NCBI RefSeq assembly: GCF_002902945.1
Contig: NZ_CP026102.1
Coordinates: 1,054,001 to 1,118,000 of the forward strand
From: Paraburkholderia caribensis
GTDB taxonomy: Bacteria; Pseudomonadota; Gammaproteobacteria; Burkholderiales; Burkholderiaceae
Length of the DNA: 64,000 nucleotides
Reading direction: 5' to 3'
The notes below the pieces were generated by a model. It saw only the letters and a program-made list of their open reading frames with translations, ran no database searches and was not told where the DNA came from. This document shows positions 1-8,699 of this stretch, in pieces; position 1 is the first letter of the stretch; each line of letters begins with the position of its first letter. Position numbers and translations under genes: made by a program.

Positions 1-1374
1 GAAGACGGTCTCGATCACGAGCAACTGAAGGAAATCGCGCAAGCGATGTCGGAAAAAGGGCTGATCGATTACATCGGCGTGATCGGTTCCGGCGCGGACA
101 CGCACAACACGCTCGCCAACTGCATGCCGCCGATGGCGCTGCCGCCCGAGCCGTTCGTGCATCTCGCGGCGGGCATCAAGTCGGTCGTCAAGCTGCCCGT
201 GATGCACGCGCAAAGCATCCGCGATGCGGGGCAAGCGGAACGTCTGCTGGCGAACGGCATGGTCGACCTCGTCGGCATGACGCGCGCGCAGATCGCCGAT
301 CCGCACATGGTCATCAAGATCCGCGATGGCCGCGAAGACGAAATCAAGCAGTGCGTCGGCGCGAACTACTGTATCGACCGCCAGTACAACGGTCTCGATG
401 TGCTGTGCGTGCAGAACGCAGCGACTTCGCGCGAAGCGACGATGCCGCATGTCATCGAGAAAACGCGTGGGCCGCGCCGCAAGGTGGTGGTGGTCGGCGC
501 GGGCCCGGCGGGACTGGAAGCGGCGCGCGTTGCGCGTTCGCGCGGTCACGACGTCGTGCTCTTCGAGAAGAGCGATGCCGTCGGCGGTCAGATCATGCTG
601 GCGGCAAAAGCGCCGCAGCGCGAGCAGATGGCGGGGATCGTGCGCTGGTTCGATATGGAAACGAAGCGTCTGGGCGTCGACCGGCGTCTGGGCGTCGAAG
701 CCGACGAGAAGATGATTCTCGCCGAGAAGCCGGACATCATCGTGCTCGCCACGGGCGGTTCGAGCTTCACGCAGCAGGTGCCCGCGTGGGGTGTCGAAGA
801 AGGTCTCGCCGTGAGTTCGTGGGACATTCTGTCCGGCAAGGTCGAGCCGAAGCAGAACGTGCTCGTCTACGACGGCGTGAGCACGCATGCAGGCGCGGGC
901 GTGGCCGACTTCATTTCGAGCCGCGGCTCGAAGGTCGAGATCGTCACGCCGGATGTGAAAGTGGCCGACGACGTGGGCGGCACGACATTCCCGATTTTCT
1001 ATCGGCGCCTCTACGCGCAAGGCGTGATCCACACGCCGAACTACTGGCTCGACCGCGTGTACGAGGAAGACGGCAAGAAGATCGCCGTGATCCGCAACGA
1101 GTACACGGAAGAGCAGGAAGAGCGCGCCGTCGATCAGGTCATCATCGAAAACGGCAGCACGCCGAACGACGCGCTGTACTGGAAGCTCAAGCCGGAGTCG
1201 GTGAATCGCGGGCAGGTGGACGTACACAAGCTTTTCGCAGCGGAACCGCAACCGTCGCTGTCGGAAGAACTCGGCAACGGCCGCTTCCTGCTGTTCCGGG
1301 TCGGCGACTGCATCTCGATGCATAACATCCACGGCGCGATCTACGACGCGCTGCGCCTCTGCAAGGACTTCTGA
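1..1374 (+). CDS. dgcA: Dimethylglycine demethylase subunit DgcA (5' end outside window)
   Basis: Flavoprotein of the NADH:flavin oxidoreductase / trimethylamine dehydrogenase family. It removes a methyl group from dimethylglycine to give sarcosine and formaldehyde. The reading frame is open from base 1, so the N-terminal part of the TIM barrel lies upstream of the window. Visible are the end of the barrel, a cysteine segment CVGANYC...LC at about bases 352-408, and a dinucleotide-binding Rossmann fold (VVVVGAGPAGLEAAR) from about base 484. The C-terminal part continues as the FAD/NAD-type fold of this family. It is followed after 2 bases by dgcB and then etfA, etfB and gbcA, the known context of this enzyme. 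One position of the usual four-cysteine iron-sulfur motif is alanine (see findings). The subunit call rests on family recognition plus this gene order. Confidence 0.9.
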   Translation, partial: EDGLDHEQLKEIAQAMSEKGLIDYIGVIGSGADTHNTLANCMPPMALPPEPFVHLAAGIKSVVKLPVMHAQSIRDAGQAERLLANGMVDLVGMTRAQIADPHMVIKIRDGREDEIKQCVGANYCIDRQYNGLDVLCVQNAATSREATMPHVIEKTRGPRRKVVVVGAGPAGLEAARVARSRGHDVVLFEKSDAVGGQIMLAAKAPQREQMAGIVRWFDMETKRLGVDRRLGVEADEKMILAEKPDIIVLATGGSSFTQQVPAWGVEEGLAVSSWDILSGKVEPKQNVLVYDGVSTHAGAGVADFISSRGSKVEIVTPDVKVADDVGGTTFPIFYRRLYAQGVIHTPNYWLDRVYEEDGKKIAVIRNEYTEEQEERAVDQVIIENGSTPNDALYWKLKPESVNRGQVDVHKLFAAEPQPSLSEELGNGRFLLFRVGDCISMHNIHGAIYDALRLCKDF

Positions 1375-1376
1375 CG

Positions 1377-3296
1377 ATGAGCCCGGCGTTTCTCATCACC
1401 GCATTGTTGTGGGTTTCCGTCGCCGGCCTTGCGTTCGCGGTCGCAAAACGGTCGGCTTACTGGCGTCTCGGACGGGCAACGGCAGCCGGCGCATTCGGCT
1501 GGACCAACCTGTTGACCATTCCGAAGCGCTATTTCGTCGATCTGCATCATGTCGTCGCGCGCGATCCGTACATCGCGAAGACGCACGTCGCGACGGCGGG
1601 CGGCGCCATTGCAGCTTTCGCGCTGGTCTTCATCAACTACGGCCTCGCGATCTATTCGCCGTGGCTCGACCGGCTGATCTTTCTGGCCGCGCTGATCATG
1701 CTGGTGGGCGCCGTGTTCGTATGGCGCCGGCGTCACGCGAAGGACGTGCCCGCACGTCTGTCGCGTGGTCCGTGGAATACGCTGCCCTGGCTGCTCGGCT
1801 CGTTTGCGCTCGGTCTGCTGCTGTACACGTTGTTGCCGGCGTCGGCGATGTCGGGTGGACTCGCGATCATCTTCGCGCTGCTGATCGCAGCGGGTGCGTT
1901 CGCGATGACGTTCGGCGCGGCGCGCGGCGGTCCGATGAAGCATGCGTTGGCCGGTCTCCTGCATCTCGCGTTTCATCCGCGTCAGGAGCGTTTTGCGGCG
2001 CAAGGCGACGTGCGCCGCGAAGCGGTCGTTCCGCCCACCGCGCTCAAAGCGCCTGTGCTCGAACAGAACGAATACGGTGTCGGCAAGCCCGTCGAGTTTC
2101 GCTGGAACCAGCTGCTGAGCTTCGATGCCTGCGTGCAGTGCGGCAAGTGCGAAGCGGCGTGTCCCGCGTTTGCGGCCGGCCAGCCGCTCAATCCGAAGAA
2201 GCTGATTCAGGATCTCGTGACGGGTATGGTCGGCGGCACGGATGCAGCGTATGCGGGCAGCCCGACGCCTGGCATCAAGGTGGGCCAGCATGGCGGCGAG
2301 CCGCAGCGTCCCATCATCTCGAGCCTGATCGAAGCCGATACGGTCTGGTCGTGCACGACGTGCCGCGCCTGCGTGCACGAATGCCCGATGCTGATCGAAC
2401 ACGTGGACGCGATCGTCGACATGCGGCGCAACCAGACGCTCGTGCACGGCACGGTGCCGGGAAAGGGCCCCGAAGTGCTCGCGAATCTGCGCGAAACAGG
2501 CACGATGGGCGGCTACGACAAGGCGGCGCGCTACGACTGGTCGGTCGATCTGAGTTCGCCTGTCGCGCAGCCGGGCAAGGCTGTCGATGTGCTGCTCGTC
2601 GCCGGCGAAGGCGCGTTCGACATGCGCTACCAACGCACGCTGCGCTCGCTCGTCAAGGTGCTGAACAAGGCGGGCGTCAACTATGCAGTGCTGGGCGCAG
2701 AGGAAACGGATACGGGCGACGTCGCGCGCCGACTTGGCGACGAAGCCACGTTCCAGCGCATGGCGAAGCAGATGATGGGCACGCTCGCGACGCTCGATTT
2801 CAAGCGCATCGTCACCGCCGATCCGCACGTCATGCACAGCCTGCGCAACGAATATCGCGCGCTTGGCGGGCGCTACGACGTGCTGCATCACACGACGTTC
2901 CTCGCGGAACTCGTTGCGAGCGGCAAGCTGTCGCCGAAGGCCATCGCCGCATTCAACGACAAGACCATCACGTATCACGATCCCTGCTATCTGGGCCGCT
3001 ACAACGGCGAGACGGAAGCGCCGCGCCAGTTGCTGAAGACGATCGGGATCAAGGTCGTCGAGATGGAGCGGCATGGCAAGCGCGGCCGTTGCTGCGGCGG
3101 TGGCGGTGGTGCGCCGCTGACGGATATCCCCGGCAAGCAGCGCATTCCCGATATCCGCATCGCTGACGCGCGCTCGATCGGCGCGGACGTGGTCGCGGTA
3201 GGCTGCCCGAACTGCACGGCGATGCTCGAAGGCGTGGTCGGTCCGCGTCCCGAGGTGCTCGATGTGGCTGAACTCGTCGCGGCTGCGCTGGAGTGA
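1377..3296 (+). CDS. dgcB: Dimethylglycine demethylase subunit DgcB (membrane iron-sulfur protein)
   Basis: 639-aa electron-transfer partner of DgcA. About five hydrophobic segments lie at residues 3-22, 69-91, 97-115, 135-155 and 158-178, followed by two ferredoxin-type clusters, C252-x2-C-x2-C-x3-C and C326-x2-C-x2-C-x3-C. The C-terminal part carries CCG-type heterodisulfide-reductase motifs: HDPCYLGRYN near 535, GRCCGGGGG near 571 and GCPNC near 608. The architecture is that of a membrane-anchored oxidoreductase passing electrons between flavoprotein and quinone. The ATG lies 2 bases after the dgcA stop. The stop is separated from etfA by 3 bases, so one transcript is likely. The function as the DgcA partner is inferred from family and neighbours. 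Confidence 0.92.
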   Translation: MSPAFLITALLWVSVAGLAFAVAKRSAYWRLGRATAAGAFGWTNLLTIPKRYFVDLHHVVARDPYIAKTHVATAGGAIAAFALVFINYGLAIYSPWLDRLIFLAALIMLVGAVFVWRRRHAKDVPARLSRGPWNTLPWLLGSFALGLLLYTLLPASAMSGGLAIIFALLIAAGAFAMTFGAARGGPMKHALAGLLHLAFHPRQERFAAQGDVRREAVVPPTALKAPVLEQNEYGVGKPVEFRWNQLLSFDACVQCGKCEAACPAFAAGQPLNPKKLIQDLVTGMVGGTDAAYAGSPTPGIKVGQHGGEPQRPIISSLIEADTVWSCTTCRACVHECPMLIEHVDAIVDMRRNQTLVHGTVPGKGPEVLANLRETGTMGGYDKAARYDWSVDLSSPVAQPGKAVDVLLVAGEGAFDMRYQRTLRSLVKVLNKAGVNYAVLGAEETDTGDVARRLGDEATFQRMAKQMMGTLATLDFKRIVTADPHVMHSLRNEYRALGGRYDVLHHTTFLAELVASGKLSPKAIAAFNDKTITYHDPCYLGRYNGETEAPRQLLKTIGIKVVEMERHGKRGRCCGGGGGAPLTDIPGKQRIPDIRIADARSIGADVVAVGCPNCTAMLEGVVGPRPEVLDVAELVAAALE

Positions 3297-3299
3297 ACG

Positions 3300-4478
3300 A
3301 TGACTACGACTATCAAACGTATCGACCCGCGCCGGCCTTTCGTCATCACGGCGGCCGGACTGAAGCGCATCACGCTCGGCGCGGAGCATGTCGCGGGTGC
3401 AGCGAATGACCACACGCTGCATGCGGGGGCACATGGCCATGCCGCTGTCAAAACGTTGCGCACGACGCAAGCGCCGCAGCGCTGTTTGCTCGTCGTCGCG
3501 CACAGCGACCGTGGCGGTCTCGACGATCACGCGCGTCAGGCGCTGGCGGCTGCCGCGCTGATCGCGGATGCGGCGACCCAGGTCGCGCTGCTGGTGCTCG
3601 GCGAACTGAAAGATGACGCCGCCGCGCTCGGCGCGGACAAGGTTATCGAGCTGCCGTCGTTCGACCGCCGCACGTTTGCGCCGGAACGCGAAGTGCAAGC
3701 CGTCGCGGCGTGCGTCGCGCAACTCGCGCCTGCGCACATTTTCATACCCGACAACGCGACGGGCGACGGCGATCTCGGCCGGCGCTATGCGGCGCTCGCG
3801 GGCGCAAGCATCGCGACGCATGTGGTGCAGATCGACGCGAAGCAGGTCTCGTCGTATGCGCAGGCGAAGCAGGCCTACGCGACGCGCGCATTGCCCGACG
3901 TGATCCTGCTTGCGGCCGGTGCAGTCGATACGCGGCTGCCGTTTATCGGTGCAGGCGAGCGGCTCGAACTCACGGCGTTCGCACAGACGAGCGACGCGTC
4001 GAGCAGCGTCTACCGCGATCTCGGCATCGAGGAAATCGACGCCGCGCAGGTCGCGCTGGAAGAAGCGGACTTCATTGTGTCGGCGGGTAACGGCGTAACG
4101 GATGTGGCCGCGTTCGAAAAGCTCGCGAGCACGTTCGGCGCGGCAATCGGCGCGAGCCGGGTTGCTGTCGACAACGGCATGTTTACGCGCGACAAGCAGA
4201 TCGGCGCGACGGGCAAGACCGTCGAGGCGAGCGTCTACATCGCGTTCGGCATTTCGGGCGCGGTGCAGCACTTGCAGGGCATCAAGGATTGCCGCCACGT
4301 GATCGCGGTGAATCTGGACGGCAGCGCGCCCATCGTCAAGCGCGCGAACCTGACGATCATCGGCGATACGCAGTCGACCATCGCGTCGCTGATCGACGCG
4401 ATCGACCAGGCGCGCTCGGGCCGTGGCGCGGGCGCTGCGCCCGCTGTGAAGCAGATCGTCGAAGGAGTCGCGGCATGA
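3300..4478 (+). CDS. etfA: Electron transfer flavoprotein alpha subunit, dimethylglycine-linked
   Basis: 392-aa ETF alpha subunit. The C-terminal half has the ETF-alpha FAD-binding block: IGASRVAVDNG, then QIGATGKTV, then YIAFGISGAVQHLQGI and VAVNLDGSAPI (residues about 280-350). The N-terminal domain is longer and more divergent than in the fatty-acid-oxidation ETF. That fits the specialised ETFs encoded beside dgcAB. It overlaps etfB by ATGA, indicating translational coupling. It probably accepts electrons from DgcA/DgcB and passes them to an ETF:quinone oxidoreductase, an inferred route. Confidence 0.9.
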   Translation: MTTTIKRIDPRRPFVITAAGLKRITLGAEHVAGAANDHTLHAGAHGHAAVKTLRTTQAPQRCLLVVAHSDRGGLDDHARQALAAAALIADAATQVALLVLGELKDDAAALGADKVIELPSFDRRTFAPEREVQAVAACVAQLAPAHIFIPDNATGDGDLGRRYAALAGASIATHVVQIDAKQVSSYAQAKQAYATRALPDVILLAAGAVDTRLPFIGAGERLELTAFAQTSDASSSVYRDLGIEEIDAAQVALEEADFIVSAGNGVTDVAAFEKLASTFGAAIGASRVAVDNGMFTRDKQIGATGKTVEASVYIAFGISGAVQHLQGIKDCRHVIAVNLDGSAPIVKRANLTIIGDTQSTIASLIDAIDQARSGRGAGAAPAVKQIVEGVAA

Positions 4479-5254
4479 ACGGCAAGCTCGAAAAAATCGC
4501 GGTGCTCGTCTCGGTCGGCAAGCATCCTGTCAGCGGCGTCGCGCGTTATAGCCGCAACGATGCCGCTGCACTCGAAATCGGCCGTCAACTGTCGAACCAG
4601 CACGCCGCGCGACTGGATGTGCTGCACGCGGGCGATCCGGGTAATCCCGCACTCGAAGAGTATCTGGCGCTTGGCGCCGAGCGCGTCGAAGTGCTGACCT
4701 GCGGGGACAACGGCGATGCCGTCAGCCTGCTCGCGGCCCGGCTGAAAGGCTATGACCTCGTGCTGACGGGCACCTGTGCCGAAGGCGCGTTCGACAGCGG
4801 CATGCTGCCTTACCGGCTCGCGGATGCGCTGGGCGTCCCGCTGGCCGGCACGGCCGTCGACGTGACGATAGCGGGCGGCCGCGCGACGGTGCGGCAATTC
4901 TTGCCGAAGGGCGTGCGCCGCCGCGTCGAGGTCGCGTTGCCCGCCGTCGTCGCCGTGCATCCGCTCGCCACCGTCACGCCGCGCTATGCGTACGCGCGGC
5001 TGCGCGCCGGCACGATCGCGCCGCAGCGCGTGGAGGCAGGCGCAGACGCGGAAGCGGCGCAATGGACGCTCGCGCCCGTCGCGCGCAAGCCCGTCCGGCT
5101 GGCCGCCGCCGAGAAGCGCACGGGCCATGCCCGCATGCTGTCCGCGACGACCACGGAAAGCCGGGGCGGCAGCGTCGTAATTGAAGGGACTTCGGTCGAA
5201 AAAGCACAAGTGATACTCGATTATTTGCGCGAGCATCAACTCATCGAATACTGA
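4475..5254 (+). CDS. etfB: Electron transfer flavoprotein beta subunit
   Basis: 259-aa ETF beta subunit, partner of the preceding alpha subunit. It starts at the ATG overlapping the etfA stop (ATGA), preceded by GGAG; the open frame extends upstream but only as the shadow of etfA. N-terminal KIAVLVSVGKHPVSG and the conserved segment DLVLTGTCAEGAFDSGMLPYRLADALG fit the nucleotide-binding domain of the family. It is the last of the four-gene dgcA-dgcB-etfA-etfB block, and gbcA starts 41 bases downstream. Confidence 0.9.
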   Translation: MNGKLEKIAVLVSVGKHPVSGVARYSRNDAAALEIGRQLSNQHAARLDVLHAGDPGNPALEEYLALGAERVEVLTCGDNGDAVSLLAARLKGYDLVLTGTCAEGAFDSGMLPYRLADALGVPLAGTAVDVTIAGGRATVRQFLPKGVRRRVEVALPAVVAVHPLATVTPRYAYARLRAGTIAPQRVEAGADAEAAQWTLAPVARKPVRLAAAEKRTGHARMLSATTTESRGGSVVIEGTSVEKAQVILDYLREHQLIEY

Positions 5255-5295
5255 TTTTGCGCCGCACCCACACGGCCTCGGAACCCGGAGCACAC

Positions 5296-6576
5296 ATGAA
5301 AGTATCGGCAGACATTCGCGCGCTGGTCGATCGGCGCAAGAAGGGTTACAGCCTCGAAGCACCGTTTTATCTGAGCGACGAAATTTTCGCGCTCGATATG
5401 GATGCGATTTTCCGTCAACACTGGATTCAGGTCGCCGTCGAGCCGGACGTTCCCGAGCCGGGCGATTACGTGACCGTCGAATTGGGCAACGATTCGATCC
5501 TGATCGTGCGCGACGACGATATGCAGGTCCGCGCATTCCACAATGTGTGCCGCCACCGCGGCGCGCGCCTGTGCAATGAGGACAAGGGTTCAGTCGGCAA
5601 TATCGTGTGTCCGTATCACAGCTGGACGTACAACCTGTCGGGCGAGCTGATGTTCGCCGAGCACATGGGCGAGAAGTTCGACCGTTGCAAGCACAGCCTG
5701 AAGAGCGTGCATGTCGAGAACCTGGCCGGTCTGATCTTCGTGTGCCTCGCGGAACAGCCGCCCGTCGATTTCGCCGTGATGCGCGCCGCGATGGAGCCGT
5801 ACTTGCTGCCGCACGATCTGCCGAACTGCAAGATTGCTGCGCAGATCGACATCATCGAGAAAGGCAACTGGAAGCTCACGATGGAAAACAACCGCGAGTG
5901 CTACCACTGCGTCGCGAACCATCCCGAGCTGACCATTTCGCTCTATGAGTACGGCTTCGGCTATCAGCGCTCGCCCGCGAATGCGGAAGGGATGGATGCA
6001 TTCGAGCGCACCTGCATCGAGCGCGCGAAGCAATGGGAAGAGATGGATCTGCCTTCCGTCGAAATCGATCGACTGTCGGACGTGACGGGTTTTCGCACGC
6101 AACGTCTGCCGCTCGATCGCAGCGGCGAATCGCAGACGCTCGACGCGAAGGTCGCCTCGAAGAAGTTGCTCGGCGAATTCCAGCAGGCCGACCTGGGCGG
6201 GCTGTCGTTCTGGACGCAGCCGAATTCCTGGCATCACTTCATGAGCGATCACATCGTGACGTTCTCGGTGATTCCGCTGTCGGCGGGCGAAACGCTGGTG
6301 CGCACGAAGTGGCTCGTACACAAGGACGCGGTGGAAGGCGTCGATTACGACGTGGCCAATCTCACGGCCGTGTGGAACGCGACCAACGACCAGGACCGTG
6401 CGCTCGTCGAATTTTCGCAGCGTGGCGCGTCGAGCAGCGCTTACGAGCCGGGTCCGTATTCGCCGTACACAGAAGGGCTGGTCGAGAAATTCAGCGACTG
6501 GTATGTGCAGCGGCTTGCTGCGCATGTCGAGAGCCCGGTGGCGGAGCAACGCACGATCAACATCAAGGCCGTTTAA
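5296..6576 (+). CDS. gbcA: Glycine betaine monooxygenase, Rieske oxygenase subunit GbcA
   Basis: 426-aa aromatic-ring-hydroxylase-type Rieske oxygenase. It oxidatively demethylates glycine betaine to dimethylglycine and formaldehyde. The Rieske [2Fe-2S] ligands are C85-x-H87 and C105-x2-H108. The mononuclear iron site begins in ENNRECYHCVANHPE with H204 and H209. Length is typical of GbcA. The start at 5296 was chosen because the first recognisable family residues (MKVSADIRALVDRR) begin there and GGAG lies just upstream; the longer frame begins in non-homologous sequence. It lies in the same direction as gbcB, 52 bases apart. In P. aeruginosa, as I recall, gbcA and gbcB are divergent. Confidence 0.93.
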   Translation: MKVSADIRALVDRRKKGYSLEAPFYLSDEIFALDMDAIFRQHWIQVAVEPDVPEPGDYVTVELGNDSILIVRDDDMQVRAFHNVCRHRGARLCNEDKGSVGNIVCPYHSWTYNLSGELMFAEHMGEKFDRCKHSLKSVHVENLAGLIFVCLAEQPPVDFAVMRAAMEPYLLPHDLPNCKIAAQIDIIEKGNWKLTMENNRECYHCVANHPELTISLYEYGFGYQRSPANAEGMDAFERTCIERAKQWEEMDLPSVEIDRLSDVTGFRTQRLPLDRSGESQTLDAKVASKKLLGEFQQADLGGLSFWTQPNSWHHFMSDHIVTFSVIPLSAGETLVRTKWLVHKDAVEGVDYDVANLTAVWNATNDQDRALVEFSQRGASSSAYEPGPYSPYTEGLVEKFSDWYVQRLAAHVESPVAEQRTINIKAV

Positions 6577-6628
6577 GGCCGGCTGCAGATAAAACCAACC
6601 GGATGCCTGGCGGCAAATGGAGCAAGCA

Positions 6629-7783
6629 ATGATGCGCGATGCAGCAACCTTCGGACCCGTCGAAAGCCGCGTGACGAAGCCCGAATTCTGGAGTGCGTTG
6701 CCGGCGCGCTGGACGAGCGATGTCGAGGAAACGCTGGTCTGCTGCCAGGTTCGTCAGGAAACGCATGACGTGAAGAGCTTTTTCTTCCGTTCGCCGGAAG
6801 GCCGTGCGTTCGTGTTCGAGCCGGGGCAGTTCATCACACTGGAACTGGAGATCGACGGCGAGACGATCAACCGTTGCTACACGATTTCGTCGTCGCCGAC
6901 GCGGCCGCATACGATTTCGATCACGGTGAAGCGTGTGCCTGGCGGCAAGGTGTCGAACTGGCTGCACGACAACCTGCAGGCGGGTGCGCGCGTGCGCGTG
7001 CTGGGGCCTGCGGGTGAGTTTACGTGTGCGCGGCATCCGGCGCGGAAGTATCTGTTTTTGTCGGCTGGGTCGGGCATTACGCCGTTGATGTCGATGAGCC
7101 GCGCGCATCATGAGTTGAGTGAGGATCGCGATATTGTGTTCGTGCATAGCGCTCGCACGCCGGACGATATTATTTTCTCGCGGGAGCTCGATCTGATTGC
7201 TTCTAATCAGGTCAATTTCAGGACTTCGTTTGTGTGTGAGCGGGTTGGGAATCGGACTAACTGGCCAGGTGTTACCGGCTTTTTGACGCTGCCGCTGCTG
7301 AAGTTGATTGCGCCGGATTTTATGGAGCGGGAGATCTTTACTTGCGGTCCAGCGCCTTATATGCAGGCTGTGCGCAATCTGCTCGATGAGGCTGGGTTTG
7401 ATCGCAAGCAGTATCACGAAGAGAGTTTTTCTTTCGAGACGCTGATTGAGAACGAGCCTGAAGTTGCGGCTGAGGTGTTGGAGGCCGAAGAGAAGGCCAA
7501 CGGTGCTTCAAATGGCGCGCAGATGTTCTCGGTGAGCTTTTCGCGTAGCAACCGGTCGATTGAGTGTGGCTCGTCGCAACATGTGCTGGATGCGGCCCGC
7601 CAGGCCGGGGTGCGGTTGGCTGCTTCGTGTACTCAAGGGATGTGTGGCACCTGCAAGGTGAAGCTTGTTTCAGGGCAGGTGGAGATGAAGCATAACGGTG
7701 GGATTCGGCAGAGGGAAATTGATCAGGGGATGGTGTTGTTGTGCTGTAGTAAGCCTTTGAGTGATCTCGTGGTTGATAAGTGA
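6629..7783 (+). CDS. gbcB: Glycine betaine monooxygenase reductase subunit GbcB
   Basis: 384-aa ferredoxin-reductase-type electron donor for GbcA. The FAD-binding domain includes RCYTISSSPT, followed by an NAD(P) domain with LSAGSGITPL and a C-terminal plant-type [2Fe-2S] domain with C334-x4-C339-x2-C342-x29-C372. A second ATG four codons upstream (6617) is possible, but the GGAG at 6619-6622 is best placed for 6629. Base use changes within the gene. After about 7080 the third positions become rich in T and the local GC falls towards the repeat that follows, although the protein stays intact. A run of eight T follows the stop without a clear stem. Confidence 0.92.
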   Translation: MMRDAATFGPVESRVTKPEFWSALPARWTSDVEETLVCCQVRQETHDVKSFFFRSPEGRAFVFEPGQFITLELEIDGETINRCYTISSSPTRPHTISITVKRVPGGKVSNWLHDNLQAGARVRVLGPAGEFTCARHPARKYLFLSAGSGITPLMSMSRAHHELSEDRDIVFVHSARTPDDIIFSRELDLIASNQVNFRTSFVCERVGNRTNWPGVTGFLTLPLLKLIAPDFMEREIFTCGPAPYMQAVRNLLDEAGFDRKQYHEESFSFETLIENEPEVAAEVLEAEEKANGASNGAQMFSVSFSRSNRSIECGSSQHVLDAARQAGVRLAASCTQGMCGTCKVKLVSGQVEMKHNGGIRQREIDQGMVLLCCSKPLSDLVVDK

Positions 7784-7821
7784 GTTTTTTTTGTCTGCGA
7801 CGGCTGGTTGGTTTGTTTGGG

Positions 7822-8490
7822 TTTTCGCTGGCATCCGCGTTGCGTTATCTCGCTTCACGCGTCGCCCCTGTGCGGGGCGGCACCTACTTTTCTTTGCCGC
7901 CGCAAAGAAAAGTAGGCAAAAGAAAGCGGCTCACACCGCCAATTCTTGACGTTTACCCACGGGCCCCCAACGTCCCCATCCTTCACACACCAGCGCCTTG
8001 GTTGGTGTCCGTTGCCAACGCTTCGAACAAACGCCTCACCCGCTTCAATTACCCGTACCAGGTCGAGCGGCTGCGAACCGTATATGCCGCCCAGGTGGCA
8101 AACTGTGTGTAGGTTGTCGCGTCGTATAGCCTGGCGCTCTTACAGGGTGGGATGCATGCGCTATCGGTCTGGAGTGAAGCGTGTGGAGCACCGAGGGCCG
8201 ACACACAGTTTGCCACCTGGGCGGCCGTGGACTGTCTGGTGAGGCATGCGGAAACGCGGGTGCGTGAAGCGGGTGAGGCGCTCAGCAAGAGCGCTGGCAA
8301 CGAGCAGGAATGATGTGGTTGCCGTGTGAAGTGTAAGAACCTTTGGGGGCCCTCAGGCAAGAACAAGAGTTGGCGGTGTGAGCCGCTTTCTTTTGCCTAC
8401 TTTTCTTTGCGGCGGCAAAGAAAAGTAGGTGCCGCCCCGCACAGGGGCGACGCTTGAAGCCAGATAACGCATCGCGGATGCCAGCGAAAA
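7822..8490. repeat. Large foldback (inverted-repeat) element
   Basis: Almost the whole gbcB-opuAC gap is one imperfect inverted repeat with arms of about 290 bp (7822-8110 and 8201-8490) around a 90-bp centre. The outer 126 bp of each arm are nearly identical and contain the palindrome-rich core CTTTGCCGCCGCAAAG. The inner 25 bp (8086-8110 against 8201-8225) match perfectly. Between them the arms share blocks such as CGCCTCACCCGCTTC. No transposase is encoded. Frames across the core give peptides like YFSLPPQRKVGKRKRLTPP, which I recall being annotated as hypothetical proteins across Burkholderia; they are more likely repeat shadows. Confidence 0.85.
8086..8225. repeat. Perfect 25-bp inner arms of the foldback element
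   Basis: GCCGCCCAGGTGGCAAACTG plus GTGTGT-type extension at 8086-8110 is matched exactly by its reverse complement at 8201-8225, with 90 bases between. On RNA this would form a stable hairpin base. Confidence 0.9.
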
Positions 8491-8574
8491 GGCGTATAGA
8501 CCGCCCGCGCGGCGGACACCTGAACCACGAAGGCAAAGCGCGAATGTGATCACAAACCATAGCAGACCACCCAG

Positions 8575-8625
8575 CGTCGCAGACAAAAAACCCACGCGTC
8601 GCATACAGACAAGTAAACGTCGCAA
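8575..8625 (+). promoter_or_regulatory. Candidate AraC-type operator: three GTCGCA direct repeats
   Basis: GTCGCA occurs at 8576, 8598 and 8619, spaced 22 and 21 bp (two helical turns), each followed by an A/C-rich stretch. It lies 80-125 bases upstream of the betaine binding-protein start. The same 21-bp-spaced repeat is found upstream of the porin (16162) and caiX (18653). Direct half-sites two turns apart are what AraC-family activators usually bind. The likely ligand-responsive regulator is the GlxA/AraC protein at 17514-18506 or a GbdR paralogue elsewhere; this is inference. Confidence 0.5.
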
Positions 8626-8699
8626 ACCCGACCACCTGATGCATTCTGGTTAGCGATTCTAAAGCCACACCGCGGCAAGCGGCCACAAGGAGATCGACC

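Noticed and set aside
1341..4298. 985-codon open frame on the minus strand opposite dgcB and etfA
   Set aside because: The plus-strand genes have clear family motifs. The antisense frame is Arg/His-rich without domains, a shadow of GC-rich codon use.
7780..8112. Small frames in the foldback element encoding YFSLPPQRKVGKRKRLTPP-type peptides
   Set aside because: They run through the repeated palindromic core in either orientation, which indicates a DNA repeat rather than selected proteins.
7822..8490. Insertion sequence or integron cassette
   Set aside because: No transposase or integrase frame and no target-site duplication could be identified; described as a foldback repeat instead.
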